Positions 52,705 to 64,000 of a stretch of DNA of 64,000 nucleotides are shown one piece after another. The DNA comes from Triops longicaudatus (taxonomy: Eukaryota; Arthropoda; Branchiopoda; Notostraca; Triopsidae), in the NCBI GenBank assembly GCA_022885665.1, contig JAGQDJ010000119.1, forward strand, positions 1 to 64,000, written 5' to 3'. Each line of letters opens with the position of its first letter. The stretch's first letter is position 1. Below the pieces are notes generated by a model. That model ran no database searches. It saw only the letters and a list, made by a program, of their open reading frames with translations, and was not told the DNA's origin. A program made the position numbers and the translations under genes.

Positions 52705-55700
52705 ATGTGTTCGTTCATGCTATCTGTCAGCGTGCTCCTGATAGTGAGACAAGGTGAATCCAATACTTTGCACACTACTGAACACATTCCTTCCTCCCAT
52801 GGGTGTTTTATATTGATCCTTTATTGTGATACGTCCGGTCTTTACGGCAAAGAATGTAAAAGAAAACTCAAGCCTTTCACGAAAGTTTCGCTGGTACAAA
52901 TTGAGCGGTCACATTTAACTCACTCCGCTTAGCCTCCCAAGCTTCTCCCACCTCCAGATGTCTTTTTTAAACTCAACGCACCACTTACTCGCTTCCCATG
53001 TCCCAGGCGCCAGGACTCGGGTGTCGACAGAGCAGTTAATTATCTCACTGCACTAAGGGTTGAAAGGATAACAAACGAGCTCCTTATTCAATACGAACAA
53101 ATGACGGAAAAACAGTAGCAATAAAGTCTAACCCGACCAATTGAACTGCTCTGACTAGCTCGATAGCAAAACACAATAGGTCTTTACGTTCGAGTGTTGT
53201 TTCCAAACCACTCGTTTTTCTATTTCTTTTTGGTGTACGCTAAAAATGTTTGTCACTGATCCTTATTTACTAAATCGTCCTGGTGTTTTAGGACTGGCGC
53301 TACGGATTCAATCATTGGATGTGCCCCCTACAGTTAACCGCGGCGTGGATTTGACTTTGGCCTGTCAGTATGACTTAGAAGGCGAACAATTGTACACAAG
53401 CCGGTGGTATTGTAATGAGCGTGAAGTGTTCCGCTATCGACCCAGAGATACACCCGCCAAGCGCAGCTTTGACATTCCAGGAATTACCTTAGACGTACGT
53501 AAACGTCGTTAAATAACAGCTTTCAATGACACGGCGTTTAGAATTCGTAATTCTGCAATATCAAGTCTCCTCAAGTTCTAGGCTTAATACATCTGACTCA
53601 GCTGGCTTTCTTTTCTCTTCGTAAAGTCATTTATCACAGAGTTTATGATGAATTGCCTATATGCTTGCGAAACTTTGCTGCCCGGGAAAAATTATAAGGT
53701 CTAATGTTTGACGGGTTGTTTTTCTTCTATGCTTCATAACCGAACTCGGTGAACTTTCGGGCGAACGGATGGCTGGGGAATTGTGCGTGACTTCGAAAGT
53801 AGTTGGGCATTTCCAATTCGACTCATCTGAAGTTGGTGGGCGTGACATTTGCCAGCTCCGGTACCTGGCGTTGCGAAGTGGCCGGCGAAGCCCCGGGTTT
53901 CAATTCGGACACCAAGTCCGCTCCTATGAGAGTCGTTGGTATGTAGAAAACTCGCCTACTCCTTATGACAGTAAAGCACCTTGTTTCTTGCCCTAAAACT
54001 GGTGAGTTTGTCAGAAATGGGTACTTGAGTGAAGAGAATTCGGGATTAGACTTCCAAGGAGGCATGCAAACTGCGATCAAATGAACGTTCCTCGTAGTTT
54101 GACGCCCTTGTTTTATTCCTTTTAGATAGAGTTGTGTCTGCTGTGATTTTTTCTTCCCTTTCCTGAATCCGCGCATACACCACTTGTACTAACCTCTTTC
54201 GTTACCCCTGTTTTTAGTGTTGCCCCAGCAGGACCCGACCATCAAAGGGGATCAGAAGCTATACCCGGAAAGACCCTTGACTCTAAATTGCACATCGCGC
54301 AAATCTCACCCTCCCGTCAATCTGACTTGGCTTATCGATGGAGTGGAAGTATGCTATTTTCTGTTTTCACTTTCCATTTGTTTAGGATTTCTTCCCCCAA
54401 TAAAACCGTTCTGCGTCAATGGCAGGCACGGACAATAACTGTCAACTGGAAACGACTGTATAACTAGTTCTTGCTCTCCTTTTCTCTCTCTCCTGCAATA
54501 GGCACCAGAAGAGCACCTCCGAAGCTACAGCGCACTCCAACATCCTGACGACACGTATACAACGACGTTGGGCCTGCAAATCAGCCTTAGTGACTACAAT
54601 TACCCGAGTGGTAAACTTAAGGTCAAATGTATTGCACGAATTAGCGACATTTACTGGAAAGTCAACGAGCTCACATTGCAGAGTCCGAGTTTGCTTGCAC
54701 AAGCACAACACAAAGGTACAGTACTCACGTAAGAGCGAACACAACACTATCGGTTCTAGATTGTCTTTTTACGCAACATGAGCGAAATCTATTAAGGATG
54801 AGTCACTGGAACGTCTGAAAAGAAGGTATTTTTCCTTGTTGCCCAATTCTAGTCATCGCTTTCCAACAAAGAAGTTCTGTTTAAATTAACGACTTTTTAC
54901 ATATGGAAAGCACTCGGAATGTTTTGCGTCGTCAAGTAATTATTCAGTTGTGCATAAGGTATTTGACTTTTTGTGGAGTAAACATAACTTAGACGGCAAA
55001 GAAAAACATGCGAATAGGTCAAGTTTTTTATTTCTTTCATATAAACAGTAAATCTAGTCTCGAACATTTAGAAAATTCCAAGGACATTTCTAGGCAGCGG
55101 AAATATACAAGGTACTTCTTATATTTCCGTTCGAACTGAAGTTACAAAAGGCTAAAATGTGCGTGGCTTTTAAAGAAAATGTAGAACGTTAATGATTTTA
55201 ATCTTATATCCTATACTAAGAAAAGAAAGGACTGTGAACGACTGAGTTCGAAGAAGGTAAACGCTAAAAACTCGTTGCAGGGATACGAAAATTAGCGATG
55301 AAAAACGGAGGTAAACAGTTTGGTCTCTCCAACGTCGAAGTCAAATCTTGTTGCTGTTGACATTTAGCCTGCCATTTAAGCCCACTGTCCTCAACTCACC
55401 AGGGAGTTCGCTTTGGGAATTCCTCCGGACCTGTCGTGACGGATTTGATAGAATTCTGTTGCAATTTTTAAACCTTTTTTGAACTTAAGCTTTCGTTCAT
55501 AATCTCTTGAGATTATTCGTATATGAAAGCCTCAGGTAATATTCAGATTGTTGCCATATTCAGGAGCAAAATTTTCACAAAAACGAGAGAAATTGCTTCA
55601 AATGGTTCAAAGCATCGAAACAATCTTTTCACGTTATTTTCCATTGCACTTTCAACAAATAGGGCCAAAGAATGTGCGAGAGAAAAAAGTACAAATACTT

Positions 55701-57353
55701 TTATCAAAATTGCAACATTTTTAAAAGTTGCTGAAATTGGCGAAGTACTTTATTATTGGTGGTACGCGTTTCTACTGTGCAACAGAACACATCTTAACCA
55801 TAAGAAAAAAGTTTAAAAAATATTAGATTAACAAAAAAGCAACAAGAATTTTCTCTATAACGTGAACGTCTTATTTGGTCTGGTATTTCGTTCGTTCCCT
55901 AAGTAGACGCGACGCCTACGTCTGTTTATTACAAAATCACATAAGGACATTGCATCTTCCCGAGAAATTAGTCGCTAATGCTTCGTTAATTTTTATATCT
56001 TCAAAATTGAAATTTCACAGTCTTTATAAAGCCGTACAATTAGAATTCTCAAAATATTTAGCACTTCCCTTTTCTTTTCACTCACTAAAAGCTTAGCTGA
56101 ACCATAAGTTAATCAAAACGGTTCTTCGCTGAGAGCCAAGGTGTATCCCAGCAACGTCTCCTAAATCTTGTTCCCCTGTGTCTCGAAGAGTAGTCTGATT
56201 ATCACCTAAAAAGAATGTATATTACTAAAATTCTTTACTGAACAAAGCTAAGCAGATGCTATAAAAACGGGTAGTATGAAATCCATAGTTACGTATGGCA
56301 AACCGAAAACAAAAAGTGTTAAAAAAAGATCCAATCTAACGATAGTTTCTCCTACGTCGAGATTTCTCCAACCTGCTCAAACATGCGAATTATTTCTTAG
56401 CGAAAAACAATTCTATTGGTTTAACCGAATTTCAACTCAATCTAAGAAGTTCTTTAGGGCAATACCAATTTCAGAAAAGAGATGAAGAACTTCGGTCATT
56501 TAGCCCAAGGGTGTATTTAGGAGTGTGGGGAGTTTACCTTTCCCGGCAAAAATCTTTTGTTTTATATATAAAGGTACATATGGACGAAACTCTATAACTT
56601 AAGAAAAAAAAAAAAAACTCCCTCGTTGAAAATCCTGGAAATGGCTCTGCTGAACCCCTTGACCTAAACGAATACAAAACTCGACAAACCTTTCTTCTGA
56701 TCTTCGATATGCGAACCAATGGCTTCATTTTAGATAGAAAGAATGATAATGCACAAAGAGAACGATTACTGGCAGCGTTGTGCAATAGCAGCTCTTTGAA
56801 CACTTCGTCGCAAGTGCTTTAGAAAAGAGAAGTCGACGGACAAAGATAGGAATATGATTTTAATATTCAAGCCAAGCCGAACATAATGCTCACATTTGCT
56901 ATCACGTCTTTCATTATTCGAATATAAGCATATATAGCATAATATTCTGTGCATGATTAACTACAATGCTCGTTTTCACCACTGGGTGAGTTTGGGTCGC
57001 AATACATCCACTTAGGAGTGTTTAGCAGAACGTGATTTCACACAAAAGCGCCTTTCGAAGAATGGTTATTATAGCGCGGAGAGAAAATGTGTGGACGTCT
57101 AATAGCTAGCGAACAAATCCTCTCCTTTTCGTTTTCGAATTCCTCCTTCATTGTGCCAAAAAGGCATAACGTAGCTTAAGTTGTTCCGAAAGATATTTGG
57201 GGACCTGTCGGTATGTCACAGCTATAAGCGTATTAATTATTCTATTGGTGTGTTTTTGCAGGCAAAGCCAGCTGTTTGTCGAGTGGCGTCTTCCACTTAC
57301 CCTTGGTGACAGTGCTGGTTCTACTGAGCCTCAATTACGTCACCGTGCGATAG
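52705..57353 (+). CDS. beat: Beaten-path (Beat) family two-Ig protein with GPI-type tail, 6 exons
   Basis: Exons 52705-52753, 53292-53494, 53803-53938, 54218-54348, 54502-54715 and 57262-57353 splice in phase to 274 residues. Exon 1 encodes a short signal peptide (MCSFMLSVSVLLIVRQ). The first Ig domain has VPPTVNRGVDLTLACQYDLEG, YTSRWYCNEREVFRY, the Beat-typical SFDIPGITLD, SNSTHLKLVGVTFASSGTWR and CEVAGEAPGF. The second has PLTLNCTS, VNLTWLIDG and KVKCIARISDIYWK. The last exon supplies a hydrophobic C-terminus (VFHLPLVTVLVLLSL) after small residues (SCLSSG), as for a GPI anchor. Beat proteins act with Side receptors in motor-axon guidance and defasciculation. The paralogue is not resolved. 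Exon 1 is inferred from phase (G + GA) and hydrophobicity; exon 6 from phase, acceptor TTTTTGCAG and the tail. The last 33 coding nt overlap TBCE antisense. Intron 5 is about 2.5 kb. Confidence 0.85.
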
Positions 57354-59901
57354 GGAGAAAAAATCCAATTCTTTCAAATCGTTGTCCATCTCGATGCGCA
57401 AAGCTGGGTTCTATTCAATTAAACGGGCAGCTTAGTAGGACGACAAGCACGCGGTTGGCGAACAATAAAAGCTCTAGTCAATACACTGCGGAACTTACCT
57501 TGACGCTATAAGCTACAAGCTGCAAGTTGGTATCGGACACACGAAAACTTCGCTTAAATAATGCTTTCAGTTTTTGGACGCTCATGGAACGGGGAAGTCG
57601 TTTGGTTGTGCTCTGAGAGTCACAGCGCAGTGTTAGACCTGTATACAAAAAAGACGGGATTAATACAGTAATTCGCTACAAGTGCTTCTTTCAAGTTTTG
57701 CACATAAAGGGAAAAATAAACATCTTTTCGTTTATTTATTACTGAGTAAGTTGCTAGCTAGAGATGCGGGTTTGGCTCCAACTTCACCAGCTTCTGGAGG
57801 ACCATACTCTGCGAAGAAAAGAGAATACTTTATTATACAGTCAGCTCTTATTTCTCATGCACATACAGAAAAAAAAGAGGAAACAACTGGTCTTGGAGTA
57901 TAGAGTCAAGTGTAGCCAGAGCATTTTTGGCTTATAATGCTTGGATGTTCTTGACTCCGCCTTTTTTGTCGGGAGGGGGTATCAACGGCAACCATAACTC
58001 GTGGTGTACAGTTTTCTTACCCTCCCACGTGAATTTACGAATTCAAGACGACCGCCTGCTCTCAATTATTCTTACTTTGAATAAGTTCCATATAGCGAGG
58101 ATGCTCTTTTAGGAATACGCTAACGTCCTGCGAACTTGACGCTGCAGTAAATTGGAGATACTCTTGCCCGTATTTCTTCAAGTAGTCAATCTCGGCTCCT
58201 CGCCTTTCCGTGGGAGAAATGACTCGCCCATCAAGAATCTGTCAGAACAGAGCAGTACCATGGTTAACGAGATCAAATGACCTTTGTCAGAGGCTTGTCA
58301 GCATGAATTGTGGAGCTTACCTTCAAACTAGCGATCCGAGCTATCGCAAGCTGACACTTCGCTTCATAATTACTTGCCGCCAGAGATTCATTATGCGAGA
58401 TTCTCAGGTTTTCTAGGGTGGGAAGCTTGTTAAGCTCTGAAACACTCTGCCAGTCTGACAACTGGTTATGCGGTATGCTTAAGAAACGAAGTGCCGGGAA
58501 CAAGTTTTTATCACTCGGAATGACAATGTGCTTCAAACCCACGTTCGCACACAATAACTCTTCCAGACTATGAACAGTCATTTGGTTGATTTTATTCTTA
58601 GTCTTTTTCCATTTAAAAAAAAAAATCTGAAGAAATAAAGGCAAAAACCAGGGACTGTAAAGCTATATGCCCCGTTTTGTGCACCCAGCGCCCTTAAAAG
58701 CTAAGTAGTTTACCTAGAACATTAAGTGGTAAAGACAATTTCAGTTACGATAGTTAGGAGCGGTGTACTGCGGCGCTGGCTACAAAAACTCGGGGGATTT
58801 TAGAATTAAACGACAAAAGTAGATATTTAGCGTAACGGTCTCACCATGGAAGTTCACCTAAATAATTCAGTGTTTCCCAGCCTTCTAGGTCGTTGTCACT
58901 GAGATCGAGAATTCGTAACTTCTGCAATGCAGCTTTCACGGGCGTTAGCGATTTTATTCCACTATTTCTAAGCTAGGATAAAAAATTACAAAGAAATATA
59001 TTCGGTACGAGCAGACAGTTATGCTTACGACCAGCTGTTCTAATTGCGACCACATCTGACTACAACGAAGCAAGGTGGACCAATCAATGTTAGTTAGTGT
59101 CAATGTTTTAAGTGACAGAAAGGCGGGTGCAAGTTTTTCAGGACTAGCAGGTGTCTCTAAAACGTTGTCCCTGCAAGAAGTAAAGAGTTGGCCAAAAATT
59201 TTTTAAGTTGGGATTCGTACTTCAGATCGAGAGTTCGCAGATGCGGTAACTGTTGAGTTATTTCTGCTACGTCTTCCCAACTTTTTAACAAATTGCTTGA
59301 CAAGTTCAATATCCTAATGTTTGGAGAGGTATTAACCAATTCCATAGGCAATCCTGCCGAATTTATGCAACCACCGCTTAAATCGACTTCGGTTAGATCG
59401 CAAAGATTACTGGCAGAAACAAAGACAGACAAAAATATAATTACTAATTATTGAGATGCATACAAATAACTAAGGAAAACTTTTAGAGTAAATTTAACAT
59501 TTTTTTTGCAAATACCTTTGCTTATTGGCTACTTTGTCGAAACCCACCGTCTCAAACAATGATGCCTTCATGGCTTTTCGGACTTCTTCCTTGACATTTG
59601 TGTCCAGATTCACAGAACTTTCATGGACATCGCCGTATTTATTTTGCAACGCCTGACAGAAAGAAATGCCCGTCTGCACTTTTTGAGGACGTACAAAGCT
59701 GCCCGATGTGGGAAATTTGGTGGTAAAATACTGCTGACCGTTGTGCGTTCCATTATGTTTGCCACGTATAGGATCATCCCAGTCTACACCCAACCACACG
59801 CCAGAAGTACAAGGAAGCGTTCCGACGAATAGAATAGTACCCCGATAGCTCTCGCATTGAATCCTATCACCGATACTAAAATCACAATTGTTTGGTTTCA
59901 T
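57321..59901 (-). CDS. TBCE: Tubulin-specific chaperone E (TBCE), 9 exons
   Basis: Exons 59901-59516, 59409-59221, 59170-59029, 58972-58845, 58567-58321, 58238-58076, 57808-57743, 57638-57499 and 57410-57321 join in phase to 516 residues; human TBCE has about 527. An N-terminal CAP-Gly domain (residues about 1-75) shows VWLGVDWDDPIRGKHNGTHNG and SFVRPQKV. Leucine-rich repeats follow (LTEVDLSGG, IRILNLSSNLLKSWEDV, LRTLDLKDN, LKTLTLTNIDW, LRILDLSDNDLEGWE, LRFLSIPHNQLSDWQSV). Then RRGAEIDYLKKYGQEY, LKEHPRYMEL and KYGPPEAGE, and a ubiquitin-like C-terminus (SMSVQKLKALFKRSF, DNDLKELDFFSLSHGD). TBCE works with TBCA-TBCD and Arl2 to form and dissociate alpha/beta-tubulin dimers in the cytosol. The three short 3' exons were found by phase matching. 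The final 33 nt of CDS overlap the beat CDS on the other strand. The CAP-Gly motif reads GKHNG where GKNDG is usual. Confidence 0.94.
57464..57469 (+). terminator. Poly(A) signal AATAAA for beat
   Basis: Canonical AATAAA 111 nt after the beat stop. It lies inside a TBCE intron (57411-57498), so the beat 3' UTR would be antisense to the entire last TBCE exon. Confidence 0.6.
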
Positions 59902-61048
59902 CGCTGCTTGGTCTCGTTACAAATTAAGATACCCTGAAATAGCATAAATACGCTGTATCAATGCATTAACATTTGAAATAATGAAGTACGCACTTACCAA
60001 AGGGATTAATCTCGACTATCATAACGCTCCAAGAGTTTCTACTAAGAATTCAGCTCTTTAACGCAAAACAGGAACACGACGGTGAAAAGAAAATGCTCGG
60101 TATGTAAACAAAATTGTGATGGTAGAGACACCTTGTGGTAAGAAGGTCACTTAACCTAGAGGGGGCAAAATTCAAATAATTGAATGTTATTTGTAGCAAA
60201 CTTCCAGAATTGCAAGTTTCTTTGTCAAAGAAATGAATTATTTGCTGATTTTATTATATATACGTCGGTTTTAAAGGTATTAGAGCTTTCGCAGAAAGAA
60301 TATACAAATTGTGAACGTATATTTAATTGTTCTCGTTTGTTCTTATTCCGAGTTCCTGATATCCTCGGCGGCAAAATAATCCTCTTAGCTACTAATGATA
60401 ACATAATTCATAGTTTTCACTTATTATTTGAATTTAATTATGAAGTTTCAATATTAATTTTTCTTTTAAAAAGGTCTTAAAAAGGTCTGCTTCAAGTCTT
60501 GGGTAGAAAGAACTGCATTTCTGTTACGGATTTAATTGCGAAGTGGATTGCGAAGCTGTCTAGCAAATATTTGTTCTTTAGATTCCATTCCATCTCATTA
60601 TTATCAAGTATACATAAAAAACTTCCCTTTCAATAAAACTTTACGATAATTGAACCGGTTTTGCATAACCATTATGCTGAAGAAACGCTAGTTCAGTCGA
60701 ACGAGTCAGTACCACTTAAAGCGCCATCTGTTGGATCTCTCTCGGCATCTACTTATAACTCCTCTGAATCTTGAAGAGCACTAACGTACTACCTTAGTCC
60801 AACGAAACCAAAAAGTAACTTCAAGTTTCGGAAAGTAAGACTTGCTCATAAAATGCGTCTATTTTTCCTACATACACACGCGCGGTTCTGATAAGGCACA
60901 TAATTTTAGGCAAGCAAATAAATATAAAGCCTGAAAACAAAAAAGAAACAAGAATCAATCATATTAAAAGGACCGATTCAAAAACCCATCCGCACTTAAG
61001 TAAGGTAGACCATTGCTGTCCCCACCAAGACGAAGAACTCGTAACACA
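59902..61048. other. Intergenic DNA between TBCE and the 3' end of the next gene
   Basis: AT-rich DNA with no convincing exon. It should contain the TBCE promoter and the 3' UTR of the minus-strand gene at 61049. A 98-codon plus-strand frame at 60184-60480 is AT-driven and lacks domain features. Confidence 0.5.
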
Positions 61049-62166
61049 TCACTGTTCTACTTTAAGTTTCTTGGCTTTGAAAGACGCCTGACTTGAGTTC
61101 CCACCTTTGCTCTTGGTCTTTGGTACAGGTTCGCGTGAGACGGGGACAGCGACGTAAGACTGACTGGCGTTGGCACCTAATGAGCCCGCTTGTTACAAAT
61201 ATCACTTCAGGTTAATTGGGGGCTGACTTGAATCTTTGGCTAGTTTGTTGTGTCGCAAATTGAGGAGGACACCTTCAGGAAGCGGAGCACCAGGGGGCGT
61301 GGCGAACACTATTCCATCTGGAGTTTGGTAAAACAAACCACCTAAATAATAATCACATAATAAAGAACTGTCGTGCATGCTCACATGGTCGTCGGTTATC
61401 TACGTTGCAACAATTGCTGAGTTTGGGCTGAGAGACTAGTACCAGCATCATTTTCTTGTGCACTTGCCAAGCCTATGTCAGAACAATAGACCGAAAAATA
61501 AGTATTTATCATATAAACCGCCGATGACTTCTTTATCTATTACACTTAATTTCGCTTACGATTTCCGCTTTTCGCGACATTGTTGGTGGAAATATTAGCC
61601 GGGGTACTTTTCGCTTCCGACGTCGGGATACTCGCACTGCTGCTTCGAAAAGGTATACTCAAGCCGAACTGTGACAAATTCGAAAACCCAGGCGGTAAAC
61701 TCGCGGAACCGGAGTTGTTTCCTTGGTTAGACTCTACTGAACCCCGTTTAAGACCTGAGATTGTGACGAATTCGCTTGCTAATAATTTTTATTAAAGTCA
61801 TAAATTGCATAATACCCGTGTACTTGGCATGCTTCGTGTCATGTTGTTCTTCGTTCTTTTCAACAGGGGAGTTACTTCTGCTATTATCGGACTGGGATTG
61901 GATGGCAGCGTTCTCCTCCAAAATTTCATCTCCAGACACCTCCTGTGGAAAAAAAAGCATACTTGTTCAAAACACTGGAACCTGGTGTTCACGAAGCTTA
62001 GTTCCATATTTAGTCCTAGGCGCTATACACGGACTTATTTCTAGCTGAAGGAGGGGTTCTGCAGGGTTGACCTAGGCAAGACTGTTGGCTCTCCCTGGCC
62101 CAGCGTTCGGTCTGACTATTCCCAGAAGTTCTCTTGCCCTTCGTAAATTCGTACCCGTCTTTTATG
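61049..62166 (-). CDS. 3' part of an unrecognised Ser/Gln/Lys-rich (probably nuclear) protein gene
   Basis: At least six exons join in phase: about 62166-62031 (tentative), 61942-61816, 61754-61560, 61472-61404, 61341 to about 61228, and 61176-61049, ending in TGA. The predicted residues run EVSGDEILEENAAIQSQSDN, NSRSNSPVEKNEEQHDTKHAK, SLPPGFSNLSQFGLSIPFRS, LSAQTQQLLQR, the striking ordered motif GLFYQTPDGIVFATPPGAP followed by LPEGVLLNLRHNKLA, and a basic tail (KTKSKGGNSSQASFKAKKLK). Low complexity with one short conserved-looking block and a Lys-rich end suggests a transcription or chromatin cofactor, but this is inference and I recognise no domain. The donor of the YQTPDG exon is weak (A/GTCAGC), chosen because it leaves a 51-nt intron and keeps phase. 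The 5' end is not in hand. Confidence 0.65.
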
Positions 62167-63836
62167 CTGCTCAATAAAAAGAGCTGCTGGCACCTTCAGG
62201 GGAGAAGCTTATGCCTAAATCTATTTGAGCCAAAATAGGAAACCTTGGCACGTGCCACTGAAAGCTTAACACTTTTTAGCCGTGAGGAAACAAGAATGCA
62301 TGTATCGAAAAAAATAAAATCGCATAAAGCCATTTCTTTAAGAAATGTTGCAAGCAAGCTTTTCATAAGCTACACCCTTTCATTTTCATTTTACGTCACT
62401 TTATGGGCGCTCTTGCACCCACTCGTTCAGTAAAAGTCAAGTCAAAGAGGTGGAGTTGTTTTGTCACTCCATAATGACGCCATTTCTGCTGACACGCTGA
62501 AATTACATTCGGAGGTAATGTGTAGGCGTTGTCGCTTACCCAAGTAACTGGACTTGCCAATTTTCACCAATACTAACCAACAATGAACGACACTAGACCT
62601 GGTCGCACTTAAAAATAAAAAAAAAAAATAATTAAAAATCGGACTACGAACACATATAACACTTGATTATTTACAGGTAATATCCCTTTTTATGAGAAAA
62701 AAACTATTCACATGTAAGGTCTTTAGTTCCTGTATACACAGCAAGGCTTCATAAGAAAATGGTATAGTGGACGACCCAAGTCCCTTAGCCAAGTTCCATA
62801 ATCCAGCCACATTTGAGAATATTTCCTGTTATCCATATTAATTAAATTGTAATACAAAAATCTCTCTAGAAGGAAAACAGAAAAAGTAAAAAAGCAGTTC
62901 ATGATGTCTATATGAACCCATGAAAGAGTGATGCGTACCTAAGATTAGAGAAGTGTCAATCGGAGAACGGGACAAATGAAACGAAAATAGTAACACAAGA
63001 AGTATAACTGCTTAACTGCCGTTAAATACCTGTAGCGAAATAACGTAGTAACAAATGTAACGATTGAAAAACAACTTCAAGTACATTTTACAAAAAGAAA
63101 ATAATGAAAATCCGATTTTAATTTCATTACACGAATTGCGAGTTCGAATTACCCCTTCTGCCAGGGAGGTTGGGTTTTCTAACCCCCATCTGAAATTTTT
63201 ATTTTATAATGGAGAACATAGGAGGTACCAAATGTCCAATTAAATTGCATGCTAACTCCCACCCCCGAACTTAATTCTGGTTTTGGTTCGAATCTTCTTT
63301 TAATTGATATTTATTTATTTTTTAGGGGGAAAGTCAGGGCTGAAATTTTCCATTCTGAGCAATACACATGTGATGGAAGGCCAAATTAAAGCTCTCCTGC
63401 AGCATGCGACACGAGCTACTTCTCGCAATTTAATTTCCCAATTAAGGATATAATCATCTGTTTATATATAACCAAGATAGGCTAAGATAGTCTGCATAGG
63501 GTCGCTATAATTTCTAATTTCAAGAATCTTTCATCAGGTTATCAAGCTCACGGCTACACTACCATAAAGGGTAACATAAAAGTTTTGGCTTCTTCATATT
63601 ACGCAAGAGCAAGAAATGTGGCAGTACTAATGCAAAAAGTAAGTAACCCTATAATATCAGCTATCCTGCTAATAGCCAATGCGCTACTCAGGTAACCCAC
63701 ACACGTACTCCAGCTAAGTCTTCTTATTGGTTACGCTGGCAAACTCAACTGACCACTGGCGAAGATACCATTTTCGCTGGGATCAACCCAAATAAATCTG
63801 CTTCCTTTTCCGTTACCTTTCATTTCAACACGTAAA

Positions 63837-63894
<58 letters not shown>

Positions 63895-64000
63895 TAAAAA
63901 TATATATTTCAAAATAATATTTTTAAAAAAATTAAACAGTAAAAAAAAAAAAAAAATAGCGTCGCCGTTCTCTTGTCTTGGGCATAACGTGTCCTTTGCT
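62167..64000. other. Right end of window: no supported exon
   Basis: Probably intron or upstream sequence of the minus-strand gene at 61049-62166. I see AT-rich DNA and the (TAA)n microsatellite at 63839-63892, with nothing else I can support. Confidence 0.4.
63839..63892. repeat. (TAA)18 microsatellite
   Basis: Eighteen perfect TAA triplets, followed by an A/T-rich tract with a 15-nt A run near 63943. Likely polymorphic in length. Confidence 0.95.

Noticed and set aside
54716..54733. Beat ending by read-through at TAA after exon 5
   Set aside because: AAAG/GTACAG is a good donor, and the in-phase last exon at 57262 supplies the hydrophobic tail expected for a membrane-bound Beat. Kept only as an alternative isoform.
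63284..63293. tRNA-like B box GGTTCGAATC
   Set aside because: No A box or cloverleaf-forming sequence upstream, so it is a chance match.
1..64000. CRISPR array, operon or other prokaryotic system
   Set aside because: No regularly spaced repeats or polycistronic gene strings. Spliced animal genes throughout show the window is eukaryotic.

Overview
This is a eukaryotic window, almost certainly arthropod. It carries spliced genes whose closest known relatives are arthropod: an Echinoid-type adhesion molecule ending in EIIV and a two-Ig Beaten-path protein. The others (LLPH, CLPTM1, TMC, TBCE) are general animal families. Most introns inside the genes are only about 50-90 nt, with GT..AG ends and a short pyrimidine tract, yet some intervals between genes are long. 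A non-insect pancrustacean or a basal hexapod would fit, but I cannot name the species. All exon models below come from reading both strands, matching splice phases and comparing with remembered family features; none is confirmed by RNA.

Layout, left to right. 172-611 (+) is LLPH, a small basic nucleolar protein. It converges with CLPTM1 (3429-719, -), a complete 11-exon ER membrane protein gene. A 189-bp hAT-type MITE lies at 3933-4121. Next is an echinoid (ed) homologue (about 9386-4735, -), with seven Ig domains, an FN3 region, one membrane span and a C-terminal PDZ ligand. From about 9.4 to 40.5 kb I see no convincing coding exon; the interval holds TE fragments, microsatellites and hairpins and may be upstream regulatory DNA or a long ed first intron. 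A transmembrane channel-like (TMC) gene runs 40556-48007 (+). Inside its 1.3-kb intron 10 sits a same-strand, uninterrupted gene (45471-46223) for a proline-rich membrane protein, with its own TATA/Inr.

After another gene-poor stretch (48-52.7 kb) comes a Beaten-path gene (52705-57353, +), with a signal peptide, two Ig domains and a hydrophobic GPI-type tail. It converges with tubulin cofactor E, TBCE (59901-57321, -). The last coding exons of these two genes overlap on opposite strands by 33 bp, the most unusual feature of the window. The right end (62166-61049, -) has the 3' exons of a Ser/Gln-rich gene that I do not recognise.

The genes are mostly housekeeping (ribosome biogenesis, ER trafficking, tubulin folding) mixed with neural and epithelial surface molecules (Echinoid, Beat, TMC). 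I see no shared pathway or operon. The value of the locus lies in its architecture: two convergent pairs with overlapping 3' ends, a nested gene, and small families of non-autonomous DNA transposons in the non-coding DNA.
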